Source: Metapseudomonas boanensis (lineage in GTDB: Bacteria; Pseudomonadota; Gammaproteobacteria; Pseudomonadales; Pseudomonadaceae). Taken from it: 64,000 bases of DNA. Every line of letters starts with the position of its first letter. Positions within the stretch are counted from its first letter, which is position 1. A model generated the notes under the pieces. It was not told where the DNA came from. It searched no databases and saw only the letters and a program-made list of their open reading frames with translations. The stretch spans positions 1-64,000 of the forward strand of contig NZ_JAGTIS010000012.1 of NCBI RefSeq assembly GCF_018704125.1, written 5' to 3'. Position numbers and translations under genes: made by a program. Shown in pieces: positions 53,461 through 62,698 of this stretch.

Positions 53461-54089
53461 ACCTTGCGCCCCGCGAGCTCGCCAGCGGCCTTGAAGAACA
53501 CCAGCATCATTGCAGCGCCAGCGGCGATCAGCGGAAACAAGGCCAATAGCATCAGAATCACTGTGGCGAGAAGGATGCCCCCCGCCAGATCCAGCCAGGC
53601 CATGACCCGAAAAACCGGGTAGGCGTTCTGCACCTTGAGCAGGCAGACGGCCATCCAGGTGGTCAGCGCTCCGGAAAGCGCCAGAACGCCAAAATACAGC
53701 AGCATCGACCACCCGGGCTCAAGGCTTGCATCTCCCAGCACAAAGTCCAGTAACTCCACTAGCAGGCTCGCCACCACTACCGCCCAGACCGGCCATCCCA
53801 GGCCGACTGCGGAGAAGCGCGCCTCAGCAAAGCGCTTGAGCTGGATCAGCAGGTAGCAGCCAAGCAACGTCAGGGCTGCACTCAGCCAATCGGCGCTGGT
53901 CGCCATGGTGTCACTCTGCATGGCTCCGCTGGCGGCGGCCAGTCCGGTCAGGACCAGGGTGCCAACGACACTCACCAGGCTCAGCCAACCCAGCAGCCTG
54001 AGCTGTTCCGGGCTCCAGCCAAGCATCTGGCGCGGACCAGCGTCGTCGACCAGCTCGACCTGAGGTGCAGCATAGGGATTTTCGTCCAT
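53457..54089 (-). CDS. Four-to-six-TM membrane protein with NPYAAP N-terminus, unknown function
   Basis: A 210-residue protein starting MDENPYAAPQVELVDD, the N-P-Y-A-x-P motif found at the start of many Pseudomonas membrane proteins, followed by hydrophobic helices (LLGWLSLVSVVGTLVLTGLA, WLSAALTLLGCYLLIQL, WPVWAVVVASLLVELLDFVL, MLLYFGVLALSGALTTWMAV, LAGGILLATVILMLLALFPLIAAG). No catalytic motif. Convergent with and overlapping the MarR gene by 4 bases. Start ATG 54089. Confidence 0.72.
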   Translation of the reverse strand: MDENPYAAPQVELVDDAGPRQMLGWSPEQLRLLGWLSLVSVVGTLVLTGLAAASGAMQSDTMATSADWLSAALTLLGCYLLIQLKRFAEARFSAVGLGWPVWAVVVASLLVELLDFVLGDASLEPGWSMLLYFGVLALSGALTTWMAVCLLKVQNAYPVFRVMAWLDLAGGILLATVILMLLALFPLIAAGAAMMLVFFKAAGELAGRKV

Positions 54090-54241
54090 GGGTATCGCTC
54101 TACCTGGGGAGGAATGTCACGACACTAGTCCCTGAGCGGCCGCCTGCCAACCGACTGTATTGCCCAACCTGCGTGTTGCTGTATCGGGACTCGGCGAACA
54201 GGCAAGGCTTAGGCTGCGAGCACAACGACAAGGTGACCGCC

Positions 54242-54859
54242 ATGAGCCTGGAACTATTACTCGCATTTACCCTTTTCGCCTTCGTCACTTCGGTGACGCC
54301 TGGCCCTAACAACATGATGTTGCTGGCTTCCGGCGTGAACTTCGGTGTTCGTCGCAGCGTGCCGCACATGCTCGGTATCAGCCTGGGCTTCATGGTGTTG
54401 GTGATGGCGGTGGGACTCGGCTTCGCCCAGGTCTTCGAGCAGATTCCAGCCCTGTACACAACATTGCGTTATGCCGGTGCCGCCTACCTGCTCTACCTGG
54501 CCTGGAAGATCGCCGGCTCCGGGGCACCGGACAGCAACAGCTCAGAGCGCCAGCTACGCCCCTTCACCTTCCTGCAGGCTGCTGCATTCCAGTGGGTCAA
54601 CCCCAAGGCCTGGGTCATGGCAATCGGCGCCATCACCACCTATACGCCTCAGGAGGACTTCGCCACCAACGTGCTGTTGATCGCCGGCCTCTTCGCCCTG
54701 ATCAACTGCCCCAGCGTCGGCCTCTGGACGGTGGCTGGGAGCCTGCTGCGCCGCTGGCTTGATGAACCGCGCATACTGCGCCTGTTCAATATCGGCATGG
54801 CTCTACTGCTGGTGGCCTCGCTCTACCCCATCCTGGTCGACGTCAACGGAAGCCTGTGA
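54242..54859 (+). CDS. LysE/RhtB-family amino acid exporter
   Basis: A 205-residue inner-membrane protein with six predicted helices and the family signature FVTSVTPGPNNMMLLASGVNFGVRRS near the start, FLQAAAFQWVNPKAWVMAIGA in the middle. It exports an amino acid or related small molecule. Start: ATG 54242 (MSLELLLAF), the start of the first helix; an upstream open frame adds 59 residues without similarity. Its stop TGA overlaps the ATG of benE by one base (TGATG), so the two are translationally coupled. Confidence 0.87.
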   Translation: MSLELLLAFTLFAFVTSVTPGPNNMMLLASGVNFGVRRSVPHMLGISLGFMVLVMAVGLGFAQVFEQIPALYTTLRYAGAAYLLYLAWKIAGSGAPDSNSSERQLRPFTFLQAAAFQWVNPKAWVMAIGAITTYTPQEDFATNVLLIAGLFALINCPSVGLWTVAGSLLRRWLDEPRILRLFNIGMALLLVASLYPILVDVNGSL

Positions 54860-56073
54860 TGCATCCACGCACCGAAAATCCTGCAGCCCCAGCACGCTTG
54901 CGCCCGCTGGCGGACTCCTCCCCCTCCGCAGTGGTGGCAGGCTTCATCGCCATGCTCACGGGTTACACCAGCTCGCTGGTGCTGATGTTCCAGGCGGGAC
55001 AGGCTGCAGGCCTCAGCAATGCACAGATTTCTTCGTGGATCTGGGCGCTCTCCATTGGAATGGCCACCACCACCGTCGGCCTGTCGCTGCGTTACCGCAC
55101 CCCGATCGTCGTCGCTTGGTCGACGCCCGGTGCCGCGCTTCTGATCACCAGCCTGCCCGGTGTCAGTTATGGCGAAGCCATCGGCGCCTTCATCGTCTGT
55201 GCCCTGCTGCTCAGCCTGGTCGGCCTGACAGGTGGCTTCGAACGATTGATGCGTCGTCTGCCCGGCTCGCTGGCCTCCGCCCTGCTGGCCGGGATCCTGT
55301 TCAAGATCGGTAGCGAGATCTTCATTGCCGCCCAGCACAGGACCTCACTGGTGCTGGCAATGTTCTTCAGTTACCTGCTGTTCAAACGCCTGCAGCCGCG
55401 CTATGCGGTACTTGCGGCATTGGTGGTGGGCTGTGTTGTTGCAGCAGCACTTGGCCTGCTGGATTTCCGGGGCTTCGAGTTTGCCCTCGCCAAACCGGTT
55501 TGGACCTCCCCTGAGTTTTCGCTGACGGCGATGATCAGCATCGGCATCCCACTGTTCGTGGTGGCCATGGCTTCGCAGAACATCCCTGGGATCGCCGTGC
55601 TCCGCGCCGACGGCTACCAGGTGCCCGCTTCCCCCCTGATTTCGGTAACCGGCATCGCATCGGTACTACTCGCACCCTTCGGCTCCCATGGCATCAACCT
55701 GGCTGCGATCAGCGCCGCCATCTGCACCGGCTCCCATGCCCATGAGGATCGCGACAAACGCTACACGGCAGCGGTCTGGTGTGGCCTTTTCTATGGCGCC
55801 GCAGGCACCTTCGGTGCCACCCTGGCAGCCCTCTTCGCCGCGCTGCCCAAGGAACTGGTGCTGTCCATCGCCGCCCTGGCGCTATTCGGCTCGATCGGCA
55901 GCGGCCTGACAGCCGCCATGCATGAAGCGAAGGAACGCGAGGCGGCGCTCATCACCTTCATGGTCACCGCCTCCGGCATGACCCTGCTCTCCATCGGTTC
56001 AGCCTTCTGGGGCCTGATCGCCGGGGTGCTGACCTTACTGATCCTCAACTGGGGTGGTGAGAAGCAGAAATGA
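54859..56073 (+). CDS. benE: BenE-family benzoate transporter
   Basis: A 404-residue transporter with about 12 helices: VVAGFIAMLTGYTSSLVLMF, GLSNAQISSWIWALSIGM, TPIVVAWSTPGAALLITSLPG, VVAMASQNIPGIAVLRADGY, FGSHGINLAAISAAICTG. This is the BenE (benzoate:H+ symporter) family. No benzoate catabolic genes adjoin it, and coupling to a LysE exporter is unusual, so the substrate may differ. Start: ATG 54859 overlapping the previous stop; GTG at 54856 is also in frame. A palindrome without T-run (56079-56094, GGCGCC-GGAA-GGCGCC) follows. Confidence 0.85.
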   Translation: MHPRTENPAAPARLRPLADSSPSAVVAGFIAMLTGYTSSLVLMFQAGQAAGLSNAQISSWIWALSIGMATTTVGLSLRYRTPIVVAWSTPGAALLITSLPGVSYGEAIGAFIVCALLLSLVGLTGGFERLMRRLPGSLASALLAGILFKIGSEIFIAAQHRTSLVLAMFFSYLLFKRLQPRYAVLAALVVGCVVAAALGLLDFRGFEFALAKPVWTSPEFSLTAMISIGIPLFVVAMASQNIPGIAVLRADGYQVPASPLISVTGIASVLLAPFGSHGINLAAISAAICTGSHAHEDRDKRYTAAVWCGLFYGAAGTFGATLAALFAALPKELVLSIAALALFGSIGSGLTAAMHEAKEREAALITFMVTASGMTLLSIGSAFWGLIAGVLTLLILNWGGEKQK

Positions 56074-56168
56074 AGAAAGGCGCCGGAAGGCGCCATTCAC
56101 GCTATGGGGGAACCTGTGGGGGCGAATTCGTTCGCAATTCAAACCGGCATTCTGGCCAGTACCCCTCA

Positions 56169-56195
56169 CCTCTCCCCCTGTCCCAGAGGGAGAGG
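56169..56195. repeat. Dispersed palindrome CCTCTCCC...GGGAGAGG
   Basis: CCTCTCCC (56169-56176) with GGGAGAGG (56188-56195), 11-base loop. This short repeat is common between genes in gamma- and beta-proteobacteria. It sits between the convergent benE and SDR genes. Confidence 0.55.
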
Positions 56196-56215
56196 GGCGT
56201 GGTCCGTGTGAGACT

Positions 56216-56977
<762 letters not shown>

Positions 56978-57201
56978 CTGTTCATCCTCGATGGATTAAA
57001 ACCTGCGCCGAGTCTAGTCAGTCACCCGCCAGCCGCGTCAGCATCATCAGGACTCTGGTGGGCCAGGCATCCATTTCAATGATGCTCAACCGGAAACCAA
57101 ATCACCAAGATCCATGGCACTACATTCGGTCGGCCAACCACCCTTGCCGCTTCGGTGCAGGCGGACTATCACCATCGTTTCCTGATCCCGGAGCCCCAAC
57201 C

Positions 57202-58206
57202 ATGACCTTGCACAACCGCCAGTTCCTCCTTGCCCAGCGCCCAATCGGCCCGGCCACCCGCGAGACATTCAACTTCGTTGAAACGCCAGTCGCCGAGCCT
57301 GGCCCCGGCCAGATTCTCGTGGAGAACCTCTACCTGTCGCTGGATCCGGCCATGCGCGGCTGGATGAATGAAGGCAAGTCCTACATCCCGCCAGTTGCGT
57401 TGGGTGAAGTGATGCGCGCCCTGGGTGTTGGCAAGGTCATCGCCTCGCAGCACCCAGACTTCGCCACGGGGGATCACGTCAACGGCGCACTGGGTGTGCA
57501 GGACTACTTCCTCGGCGAACCCCGAGGCTTCCACAAGGTGGACCCAAGCCGTGCACCGCTACCGCTCTACCTCTCGGCGCTGGGCATGACGGGAATGACC
57601 GCCTACTTCGCCCTGCTGGATGTGGGCCAACCCAAGGCGGGCGAGACCGTGGTCATCTCCGGCGCCGCCGGTGCAGTCGGCAGCATTGCGGGCCAGATCG
57701 CCAAGCTCAAAGGCTGTCGTGTCGTTGGCATCGCCGGCGGGGCCGAGAAATGCCGATTCCTGGTGGACCAACTGGGCTTCGACGGCGCCATCGACTACAA
57801 GGCGGAAGACCTGCACTCGGCGCTCAAGCGCGAATGCCCGCAAGGCGTCGACGTGTATTTCGACAACGTCGGCGGGGACACCCTCGATGCCGTGCTCACT
57901 CGAATCAACCTCAAGGCCCGTGTAGTGATCTGTGGCGCAATCAGCCAGTACAACGCCAAGCAGGCAGTGAAGGGGCCGGCCAACTACCTGTCGCTGCTGG
58001 TCAATCGCGCACGCATGGAAGGCATGGTGGTGATGGACTACGCCCCACGCTTCGGCGAGGCCGCAGCGGAGATCGGCCGCTGGCTGGCCAGCGGCAAGCT
58101 GAAGAGCAAGGAAGACATCGTCGAGGGGCTGGAAAGCTTCCCGGAGACCCTGGGTAAGCTGTTCAGCGGGGAGAACTTCGGAAAGCTGGTGCTGAAGGTC
58201 CGTTGA
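57202..58206 (+). CDS. Zinc-independent NADP-dependent MDR oxidoreductase (prostaglandin reductase-like)
   Basis: A 334-residue medium-chain dehydrogenase/reductase without zinc ligands: FNFVETPVAEPGPGQILVE, NLYLSLDPAMRGWMNEG, MTGMTAYFALLDVGQPKAGE, ISGAAGAVGSIAGQIAKLKG (nucleotide loop) and CGAISQYN. This leukotriene/curcumin reductase-like group reduces alpha,beta-unsaturated carbonyls using NADPH. Start: ATG 57202 (MTLHNRQFLLA), the family start; the long upstream frame crosses the SDR promoter. A 9-bp hairpin follows before the convergent pyrF. Confidence 0.88.
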   Translation: MTLHNRQFLLAQRPIGPATRETFNFVETPVAEPGPGQILVENLYLSLDPAMRGWMNEGKSYIPPVALGEVMRALGVGKVIASQHPDFATGDHVNGALGVQDYFLGEPRGFHKVDPSRAPLPLYLSALGMTGMTAYFALLDVGQPKAGETVVISGAAGAVGSIAGQIAKLKGCRVVGIAGGAEKCRFLVDQLGFDGAIDYKAEDLHSALKRECPQGVDVYFDNVGGDTLDAVLTRINLKARVVICGAISQYNAKQAVKGPANYLSLLVNRARMEGMVVMDYAPRFGEAAAEIGRWLASGKLKSKEDIVEGLESFPETLGKLFSGENFGKLVLKVR

Positions 58207-58221
58207 GCCGGACTGAGCCGC

Positions 58222-58243
58222 GGGTGGGCCGGGCGGCCCACCC
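58222..58243. terminator. Hairpin between convergent MDR and pyrF genes
   Basis: Perfect 9-bp stem GGGTGGGCC/GGCCCACCC with loop GGGC. No T-run on either side, so a weak or Rho-aided bidirectional end is likely. Confidence 0.5.
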
Positions 58244-58260
58244 AAGGAGACGGGTGAGCT

Positions 58261-58959
58261 TCAGGCCAGTTCAGCGACCACCGCCGCTAACGCCTTGGCC
58301 GGGTCGGCGGCCTGGCTGATCGGCCGGCCGATCACCAGATAGTCGGAACCGGCATCCAGGGCCTGGCGCGGCGTGAGGATACGGCGCTGGTCATCCTGGG
58401 CGCTACCGGCCGGGCGGATGCCCGGAGTCACCAGTTGCAGCCCCGGGTGGGCGGCCTTCAGGGCCGAGGCTTCCTGGGCCGAACACACCAGCCCGTCCAT
58501 ACCGGCCTTTTCGGCGAGGGCAGCCAGGCGCAGCACCTGCACCTGGGGTTCGACATCCAGGCCAATTCCCGCCAGGTCCTCACGCTCCATGCTGGTCAGC
58601 ACGGTCACGCCGATCAACAACGGCTTGGGCCCATTGAACTTGTCGAGGGTTTCGCGGCAGGCCGCCATCATGCGCAGGCCACCCGAGCAGTGCACATTGA
58701 CCATCCACACGCCCATCTCGGCAGCGGCCTTCACCGCCATTGCCGTGGTGTTGGGGATGTCGTGGAATTTCAGGTCGAGGAACACCTCGAAGCCTCTGTC
58801 ACGCAGAGTCGAGACGATCTCCGAAGCGCAGCTGGTGAACAGCTCCTTGCCCACCTTGACCCGGCACAGCTTCGGGTCGAGCTGGTCGGCCAGCCGCAGG
58901 GCTGCTTCACGAGTGGGAAAGTCGAGGGCGACGATGATCGGCGTCTGACAGGCGGACAT
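58261..58959 (-). CDS. pyrF: Orotidine 5'-phosphate decarboxylase
   Basis: A 232-residue TIM-barrel enzyme: [54 protein letters not shown] (catalytic Asp-Lys-x-x-Asp), [32 protein letters not shown] and [12 protein letters not shown] (phosphate loop). Last step of UMP synthesis. Start: ATG 58959 ([12 protein letters not shown]), preceded by GAGCTTTCCCC. No partner gene in an operon. Confidence 0.95.
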   Translation of the reverse strand: MSACQTPIIVALDFPTREAALRLADQLDPKLCRVKVGKELFTSCASEIVSTLRDRGFEVFLDLKFHDIPNTTAMAVKAAAEMGVWMVNVHCSGGLRMMAACRETLDKFNGPKPLLIGVTVLTSMEREDLAGIGLDVEPQVQVLRLAALAEKAGMDGLVCSAQEASALKAAHPGLQLVTPGIRPAGSAQDDQRRILTPRQALDAGSDYLVIGRPISQAADPAKALAAVVAELA

Positions 58960-59025
58960 GGGGAAAGCTCTCTGGCAAATCGGAAACGGCGCGCATTGTA
59001 GCGGAAGCAGGCGCGCGCCGCTGCC

Positions 59026-59760
59026 TCAAACCAGATGGTCGATCATGAAGGCCGTCATGAAACCGGCCAGGGTAATCAGGCCGGTCCAGGCATGCGTGGT
59101 TTCGAATGCATCCGGGATCAGTGTATCCACCAGCATGCAGAGCACGGCGCCTGCCGAAAAACCGAGGGCGAATGCCAACCAATTGGGCTGAACATCGGCG
59201 AACAGTCCAGGGCCGGCCATGGCCGCCAGCCCGGAAAGCAGCACTATCGCACCCCAGAGGCCGAACACCAGCCAACCACGACGCTTCTCGGCACGCAGGC
59301 CGGCCGCGCTGGCCAGCCCCTCGGGCAAGTTCGCGAGAAAGATCGCCACCAGCATCATTACGCTGACTTGGCCGCTATCCAGTAACCCGAGGCCAAGCCC
59401 CAGAGACTCGGGAATGCCATCCAGGAACGCCCCAACGGCGATCAACAGCGCCACCATCGCCCCACCGTCCTTGGACCGGTGGTGCATCTCCAGCCTTTCA
59501 ATGAACTGGCTGGCCACGACGAAAACCACGCCCCCCGCCAGCAGGCCCCCCAGGGTCGGCCACAACCCGCCAATGCGCTCGGCATCAGGAATCTGCCCAA
59601 AACACAGTGCAGCGATCAGGACGCCGCTGCCGTAGGCCATGACCGAAGCCACCACCTTCTGCGGCAAAGTCACCAGAAAACCGATCGCCGCGCCCAGTAG
59701 CAGGCTGCTTGCCGCCAGCCACCCCCAGAGGCCAGCCTGGATAGTCATGGGTATCTGCAT
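59026..59760 (-). CDS. ZIP-family metal transporter
   Basis: A 244-residue protein with about eight helices. The metal-path motif in helices 4-5: ALLIAVGAFLDGIPESLGLGLG and VAIFLANLPEGLASAAGLR (D-x-x-P-E-S and N-x-P-E-G), plus a His-rich loop (ERLEMHHRSKDGGAM). Expected cargo zinc or another divalent metal. Start: ATG 59760 with AAGGAGGATGT directly upstream; the 47-residue longer frame has no such site. About 65 bases upstream of pyrF on the same strand. Confidence 0.86.
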   Translation of the reverse strand: MQIPMTIQAGLWGWLAASSLLLGAAIGFLVTLPQKVVASVMAYGSGVLIAALCFGQIPDAERIGGLWPTLGGLLAGGVVFVVASQFIERLEMHHRSKDGGAMVALLIAVGAFLDGIPESLGLGLGLLDSGQVSVMMLVAIFLANLPEGLASAAGLRAEKRRGWLVFGLWGAIVLLSGLAAMAGPGLFADVQPNWLAFALGFSAGAVLCMLVDTLIPDAFETTHAWTGLITLAGFMTAFMIDHLV

Positions 59761-59967
59761 ACATCCTCCTTCGAATCCCTTCGGCCACCGTTCAGGCGGC
59801 ACCTCCAACCGCTTGTCCGAACAGGCATTCCCCGTCCGCTGCCAAGCCACGGGCATCATAGGCCAATGCATCGGTTGGAAGGACCGCTTCAGGCTCCCCA
59901 AGCCATGGAACGTGGAAAGGCGCGTGCAATCGAATACAGTGGAGTCCTTTGAATCGGGAGACTCGAC

Positions 59968-60135
59968 ATGCCTTGGTATGCGTGGCTGATATTGGTTCTG
60001 GCGATCGGCTCAATCGTTGGCAGCCTCATGCTGCTGCGCGACACGGCGAAAAAGCTGCCCTTGACCGAGGAACAACTCAAGCGCGTCCACGAGCGCAATG
60101 CAGAGGCGGACGCCAAGGACGCGAAGGACCGTTGA
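59968..60135 (+). CDS. Small single-TM membrane protein, DUF2897-like
   Basis: A 55-residue protein (MPWYAWLILVLAIGSIVGSL, then MLLRDTAKKLPLTEEQLKR and a charged tail ADAKDAKDR). One N-terminal helix and an acidic/basic cytoplasmic end, resembling the DUF2897 small proteins. Stop TGA 60133-60135. GGGAGACTCGAC gives a possible ribosome site before ATG 59968. Function unknown. Easy to miss because of its length. Confidence 0.72.
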   Translation: MPWYAWLILVLAIGSIVGSLMLLRDTAKKLPLTEEQLKRVHERNAEADAKDAKDR

Positions 60136-60221
60136 GATCACGTCCAAACAGGCCGTTGAAGAAGGTTGCTCACGGCCACAACGGTACCCGCTAGACTGCG
60201 GCATCGCCACAAGGAGGTGCC

Positions 60222-60977
60222 ATGCCGCTCCATCTGCAACTGCTGATTCCTTTCATCGTGCTTGCCCTGGGTCACGGCCTCGGCGGAGTCCAGGTCAGCG
60301 GCCTGCTCACGGGCATCCTATTTACCGCCTGGGTACTCGCCGGCGAGCGGCTGTCGGCGCGGTTCTGGCTGCCAATCACCCTGCTCGCCGCAACTGCCCT
60401 GGCCGCCCATTTGCTACCGGGCTTCAAGCCCCTGCTGCTGAGCGCCCCGCAAGCGCTCAGCCCAGACGCACCGCCCTACGCCTTGCGCCTGTCATGGGAC
60501 AAGCTGCTGGTGGGCATGACGCTGCTGGCTTGGTGGCTGGGCCGTCCACGTACAGCCTACGGCAACCTGAGGCTGACATGTCTGGTGATACTGACGACCC
60601 TGCTGCTGGTGCCGCTGCTAGCCCTGGCACTCGGCCTGGTAGCCTGGCAACCGAAGTGGCCAGGACTGATCTGGGAGTGGTTGGCGGTCAACCTGCTGGT
60701 GGCGGTCCTGGCGGAGGAACTGCTGTTTCGCGGGCTGTTGCAGCCAGCGCTGGTCTCAAGACTGGGCGTCTGGCCGGGTCTCCTGGCCACCGCAGCGCTA
60801 TTCGGAACAGTTCACCTGCCCTTCAGCCCCCTGTTCGCCCTGCTGGCCGGATGCGCGGGGCTCGGCTATGGCCTGGCGTTCCATTACAGCGGGCGGTTGA
60901 CTGCGGCCGTGGTCTTGCACCTGGCCGTCAATCTGAGTCATCTGCTGTTGCTGAGCTACCCGCTGCGGCTGGTCTGA
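60222..60977 (+). CDS. CPBP-family intramembrane metalloprotease
   Basis: A 251-residue membrane protein with about seven helices and the three motifs of the CAAX-processing/bacteriocin-protection (Abi) family: VLAEELLFRGLLQPAL (EExxxR), ALFGTVHLPFSPLFALLAG (FxxxH), and VVLHLAVNLSHLL (HxxxN). Likely a membrane-embedded protease of unknown target. Start: ATG 60222 with AAGGAGG. Its 3' end overlaps the convergent solute-binding gene by 50 bases. Confidence 0.85.
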   Translation: MPLHLQLLIPFIVLALGHGLGGVQVSGLLTGILFTAWVLAGERLSARFWLPITLLAATALAAHLLPGFKPLLLSAPQALSPDAPPYALRLSWDKLLVGMTLLAWWLGRPRTAYGNLRLTCLVILTTLLLVPLLALALGLVAWQPKWPGLIWEWLAVNLLVAVLAEELLFRGLLQPALVSRLGVWPGLLATAALFGTVHLPFSPLFALLAGCAGLGYGLAFHYSGRLTAAVVLHLAVNLSHLLLLSYPLRLV

Positions 60978-61749
60978 CTGTCACGCCATAAGGCGCGAAT
61001 ATCCTTTCGAGCTGGCCATTGGCACGCAACTGTTCCAACAGCGTGTGAAATGCACGACCGCTGATTGGCGCCTGGGGGCGGAGCAGCGCGAAATGGCGAT
61101 ATCGCTGGTCGACCTGATCGCTGACCAGGAACCGACCGGCCTCCTGTGGGTGGGCTTCAAGATAGGCGCCGAAGTACGAACGGGTCACCAAGGCAATATC
61201 CGCCCGTTCCCGCAGGAGCATGCGCAAGTTGCTGTCGTGGGAATAGCTGAGTTTGGCGTTGAATTCCAGTTTGAGAAACTGCGGATCGGCGTTGAAGCCG
61301 GCAAAGCCGTAGTGGTAGCCGCTGAACAAAGCAAGGCGCTTGCCGCTCAAGTCGTCGAAATAGCGCTGGTCACGCCCCGGTCGAGACGCAGCGACGAAGA
61401 CTTCAGTGTCTTCAAGCCCCATGTCGATGCGAACGCTGGGAATGCCCTGCCACCCCCAGTCCGGATTCTCGAATACCGCCAGGTCGATCCGGCCTTCCTG
61501 GAAATCCCGAAAACGACGCGGAATGGCCGTGGGGCGCATGACAAAACGGTAGTCGGACTGTATTGCATTGAGCGCAGCCAGAAACTCCAGCAGCAGGCCA
61601 CTGGCGTCGGCTGAATCAGGTTTGACGACATAGGGAGGAAACTGTGCGCCGGCAACCTGTACCGTTTCCGTCGCATGCGCGGTCGCTGAGACGAGCGAGG
61701 CGCATAAGCACAGCCACACGCCAATCCACAAGCGCAGACCACCCTCCAT
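60928..61749 (-). CDS. Periplasmic transporter substrate-binding-domain protein (SBP family 3)
   Basis: A 273-residue exported protein with signal peptide (LWIGVWLCLCASLVSATAHA) and a type II periplasmic binding fold: VQVAGAQFPPYVVKPDSADASG at the start of the mature part, RDFQEGRIDLAVFENPDW, LSGKRLALFSGYHYGF, and RADIALVTRSYFGAYL. No ABC transporter genes adjoin, so it may be an orphan sensor-like domain. Start: ATG 61749 (MEGGLRLW); a GTG at 61761 is less likely. Its last 50 bases overlap the convergent CPBP gene. Confidence 0.8.
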   Translation of the reverse strand: MEGGLRLWIGVWLCLCASLVSATAHATETVQVAGAQFPPYVVKPDSADASGLLLEFLAALNAIQSDYRFVMRPTAIPRRFRDFQEGRIDLAVFENPDWGWQGIPSVRIDMGLEDTEVFVAASRPGRDQRYFDDLSGKRLALFSGYHYGFAGFNADPQFLKLEFNAKLSYSHDSNLRMLLRERADIALVTRSYFGAYLEAHPQEAGRFLVSDQVDQRYRHFALLRPQAPISGRAFHTLLEQLRANGQLERIFAPYGVTVRPAAAGSSATADDSD

Positions 61750-61866
61750 AGTCCCCACCACTCTCTACAAATGCTGGCACATTGCCTCAGACTACGCGAA
61801 ACCTGTGACCGTCCTCACTCCCTGATCAAACCGATCGTGACGTGCATCACATTTGTTGCAATCGAT

Positions 61867-62496
61867 TCAGCCGTCCTTCAGCACCAGCGTAAGCGCCTGC
61901 TCTGCAAGCTCATCGAGCGTCATTGGCCCTTCCGGGCGAAACCAGGTCGTGGTCCAGCTCAGAGCGCCTGTCAGGAAGCGCCGCAGAATGAACGGGTCAG
62001 TCGTGCAATATCCTGCTGCGCGGGCCTCCGCCAGCACCTCCAGCCAAATCTGCTCATAACTTTCGCGCAATCCGAGGATGTAGCGCTGGCCCTCCTCGGA
62101 CAGCGACCGCCATTCGTAGACCAGCACCGCCATCGCTTCGCCGGTTCCGCCCATGATCGACTGCAGTTCGCAACGGATCAGCGCCAGCACCCGTTCCCGC
62201 AGGTCGCCTGCATCGCTCAGCGCGGCCTTCATCACCGCGGTGTTGTAGAGGACGGTCTCCTCCATCACCGACCGCAAGATTTCATCCTTGCTCTTGAAGT
62301 GGTGGAAGATGCTGCCGGACTGGATACCCACGGCGCTGGCCAGGTCGCGCACCGTGGTGCGCTCAAAGCCCTTGCTACGGAACAGGTGCGCGGCGGTCTG
62401 CAGCAGCTTTCCGCGCGCACTCTCCGGATCAGTGATCTGGCCGGTGGCGACCAGTTCGCGCATCACCGCCTGGGCTTTTTCATCGTCAAGGCTCAT
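61867..62496 (-). CDS. TetR-family transcriptional regulator, AtuR-like by context
   Basis: A 209-residue TetR protein: N-terminal helix-turn-helix [19 protein letters not shown] and [19 protein letters not shown] (residues about 30-75), then a ligand-binding helical domain. Divergent from the AtuA-family gene across 202 bases that contain two copies of the palindrome ACCAAGC-N4-GCTTGG. In P. aeruginosa, AtuR represses the acyclic terpene (citronellol) genes from such paired sites. Start: ATG 62496 (MSLDDEKAQ). Assignment to AtuR is by context only. Confidence 0.85.
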   Translation of the reverse strand: MSLDDEKAQAVMRELVATGQITDPESARGKLLQTAAHLFRSKGFERTTVRDLASAVGIQSGSIFHHFKSKDEILRSVMEETVLYNTAVMKAALSDAGDLRERVLALIRCELQSIMGGTGEAMAVLVYEWRSLSEEGQRYILGLRESYEQIWLEVLAEARAAGYCTTDPFILRRFLTGALSWTTTWFRPEGPMTLDELAEQALTLVLKDG

Positions 62497-62594
62497 CGAA
62501 ATCACCGTCGTTAGGCTGCTCGCAGTCCCCACTCAACTGAGGAATGGTCTGCAAGTCTCTGTCTTGATTGGTGAAATCTATGCCTCCGCCGTAC

Positions 62595-62612
62595 ACCAAG
62601 CAAGCGCTTGGG
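62595..62612. promoter_or_regulatory. TetR operator copy 1, ACCAAGC-AAGC-GCTTGGG
   Basis: Inverted repeat with one mismatch at the outer base, including the perfect 10-base palindrome CAAGCGCTTG (62601-62610). Lies between the divergent TetR and AtuA-type genes. Confidence 0.72.
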
Positions 62613-62640
62613 TAAAAAATCCTGCGCGCTCCACTTTTCA

Positions 62641-62658
62641 ACCAAGCGCTTGCTTGGT
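62641..62658. promoter_or_regulatory. TetR operator copy 2, ACCAAGC-GCTT-GCTTGGT
   Basis: Perfect 7+7 inverted repeat, 41 bases upstream of the AtuA-type start. Its spacer GCTT is the reverse complement of copy 1's AAGC. Centres are 46 bases apart. Position suggests direct occlusion of the promoter. Confidence 0.75.
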
Positions 62659-62698
62659 AGTGTTTTCCCTATCTTCCCTACGCGCTGCGGATATACCA

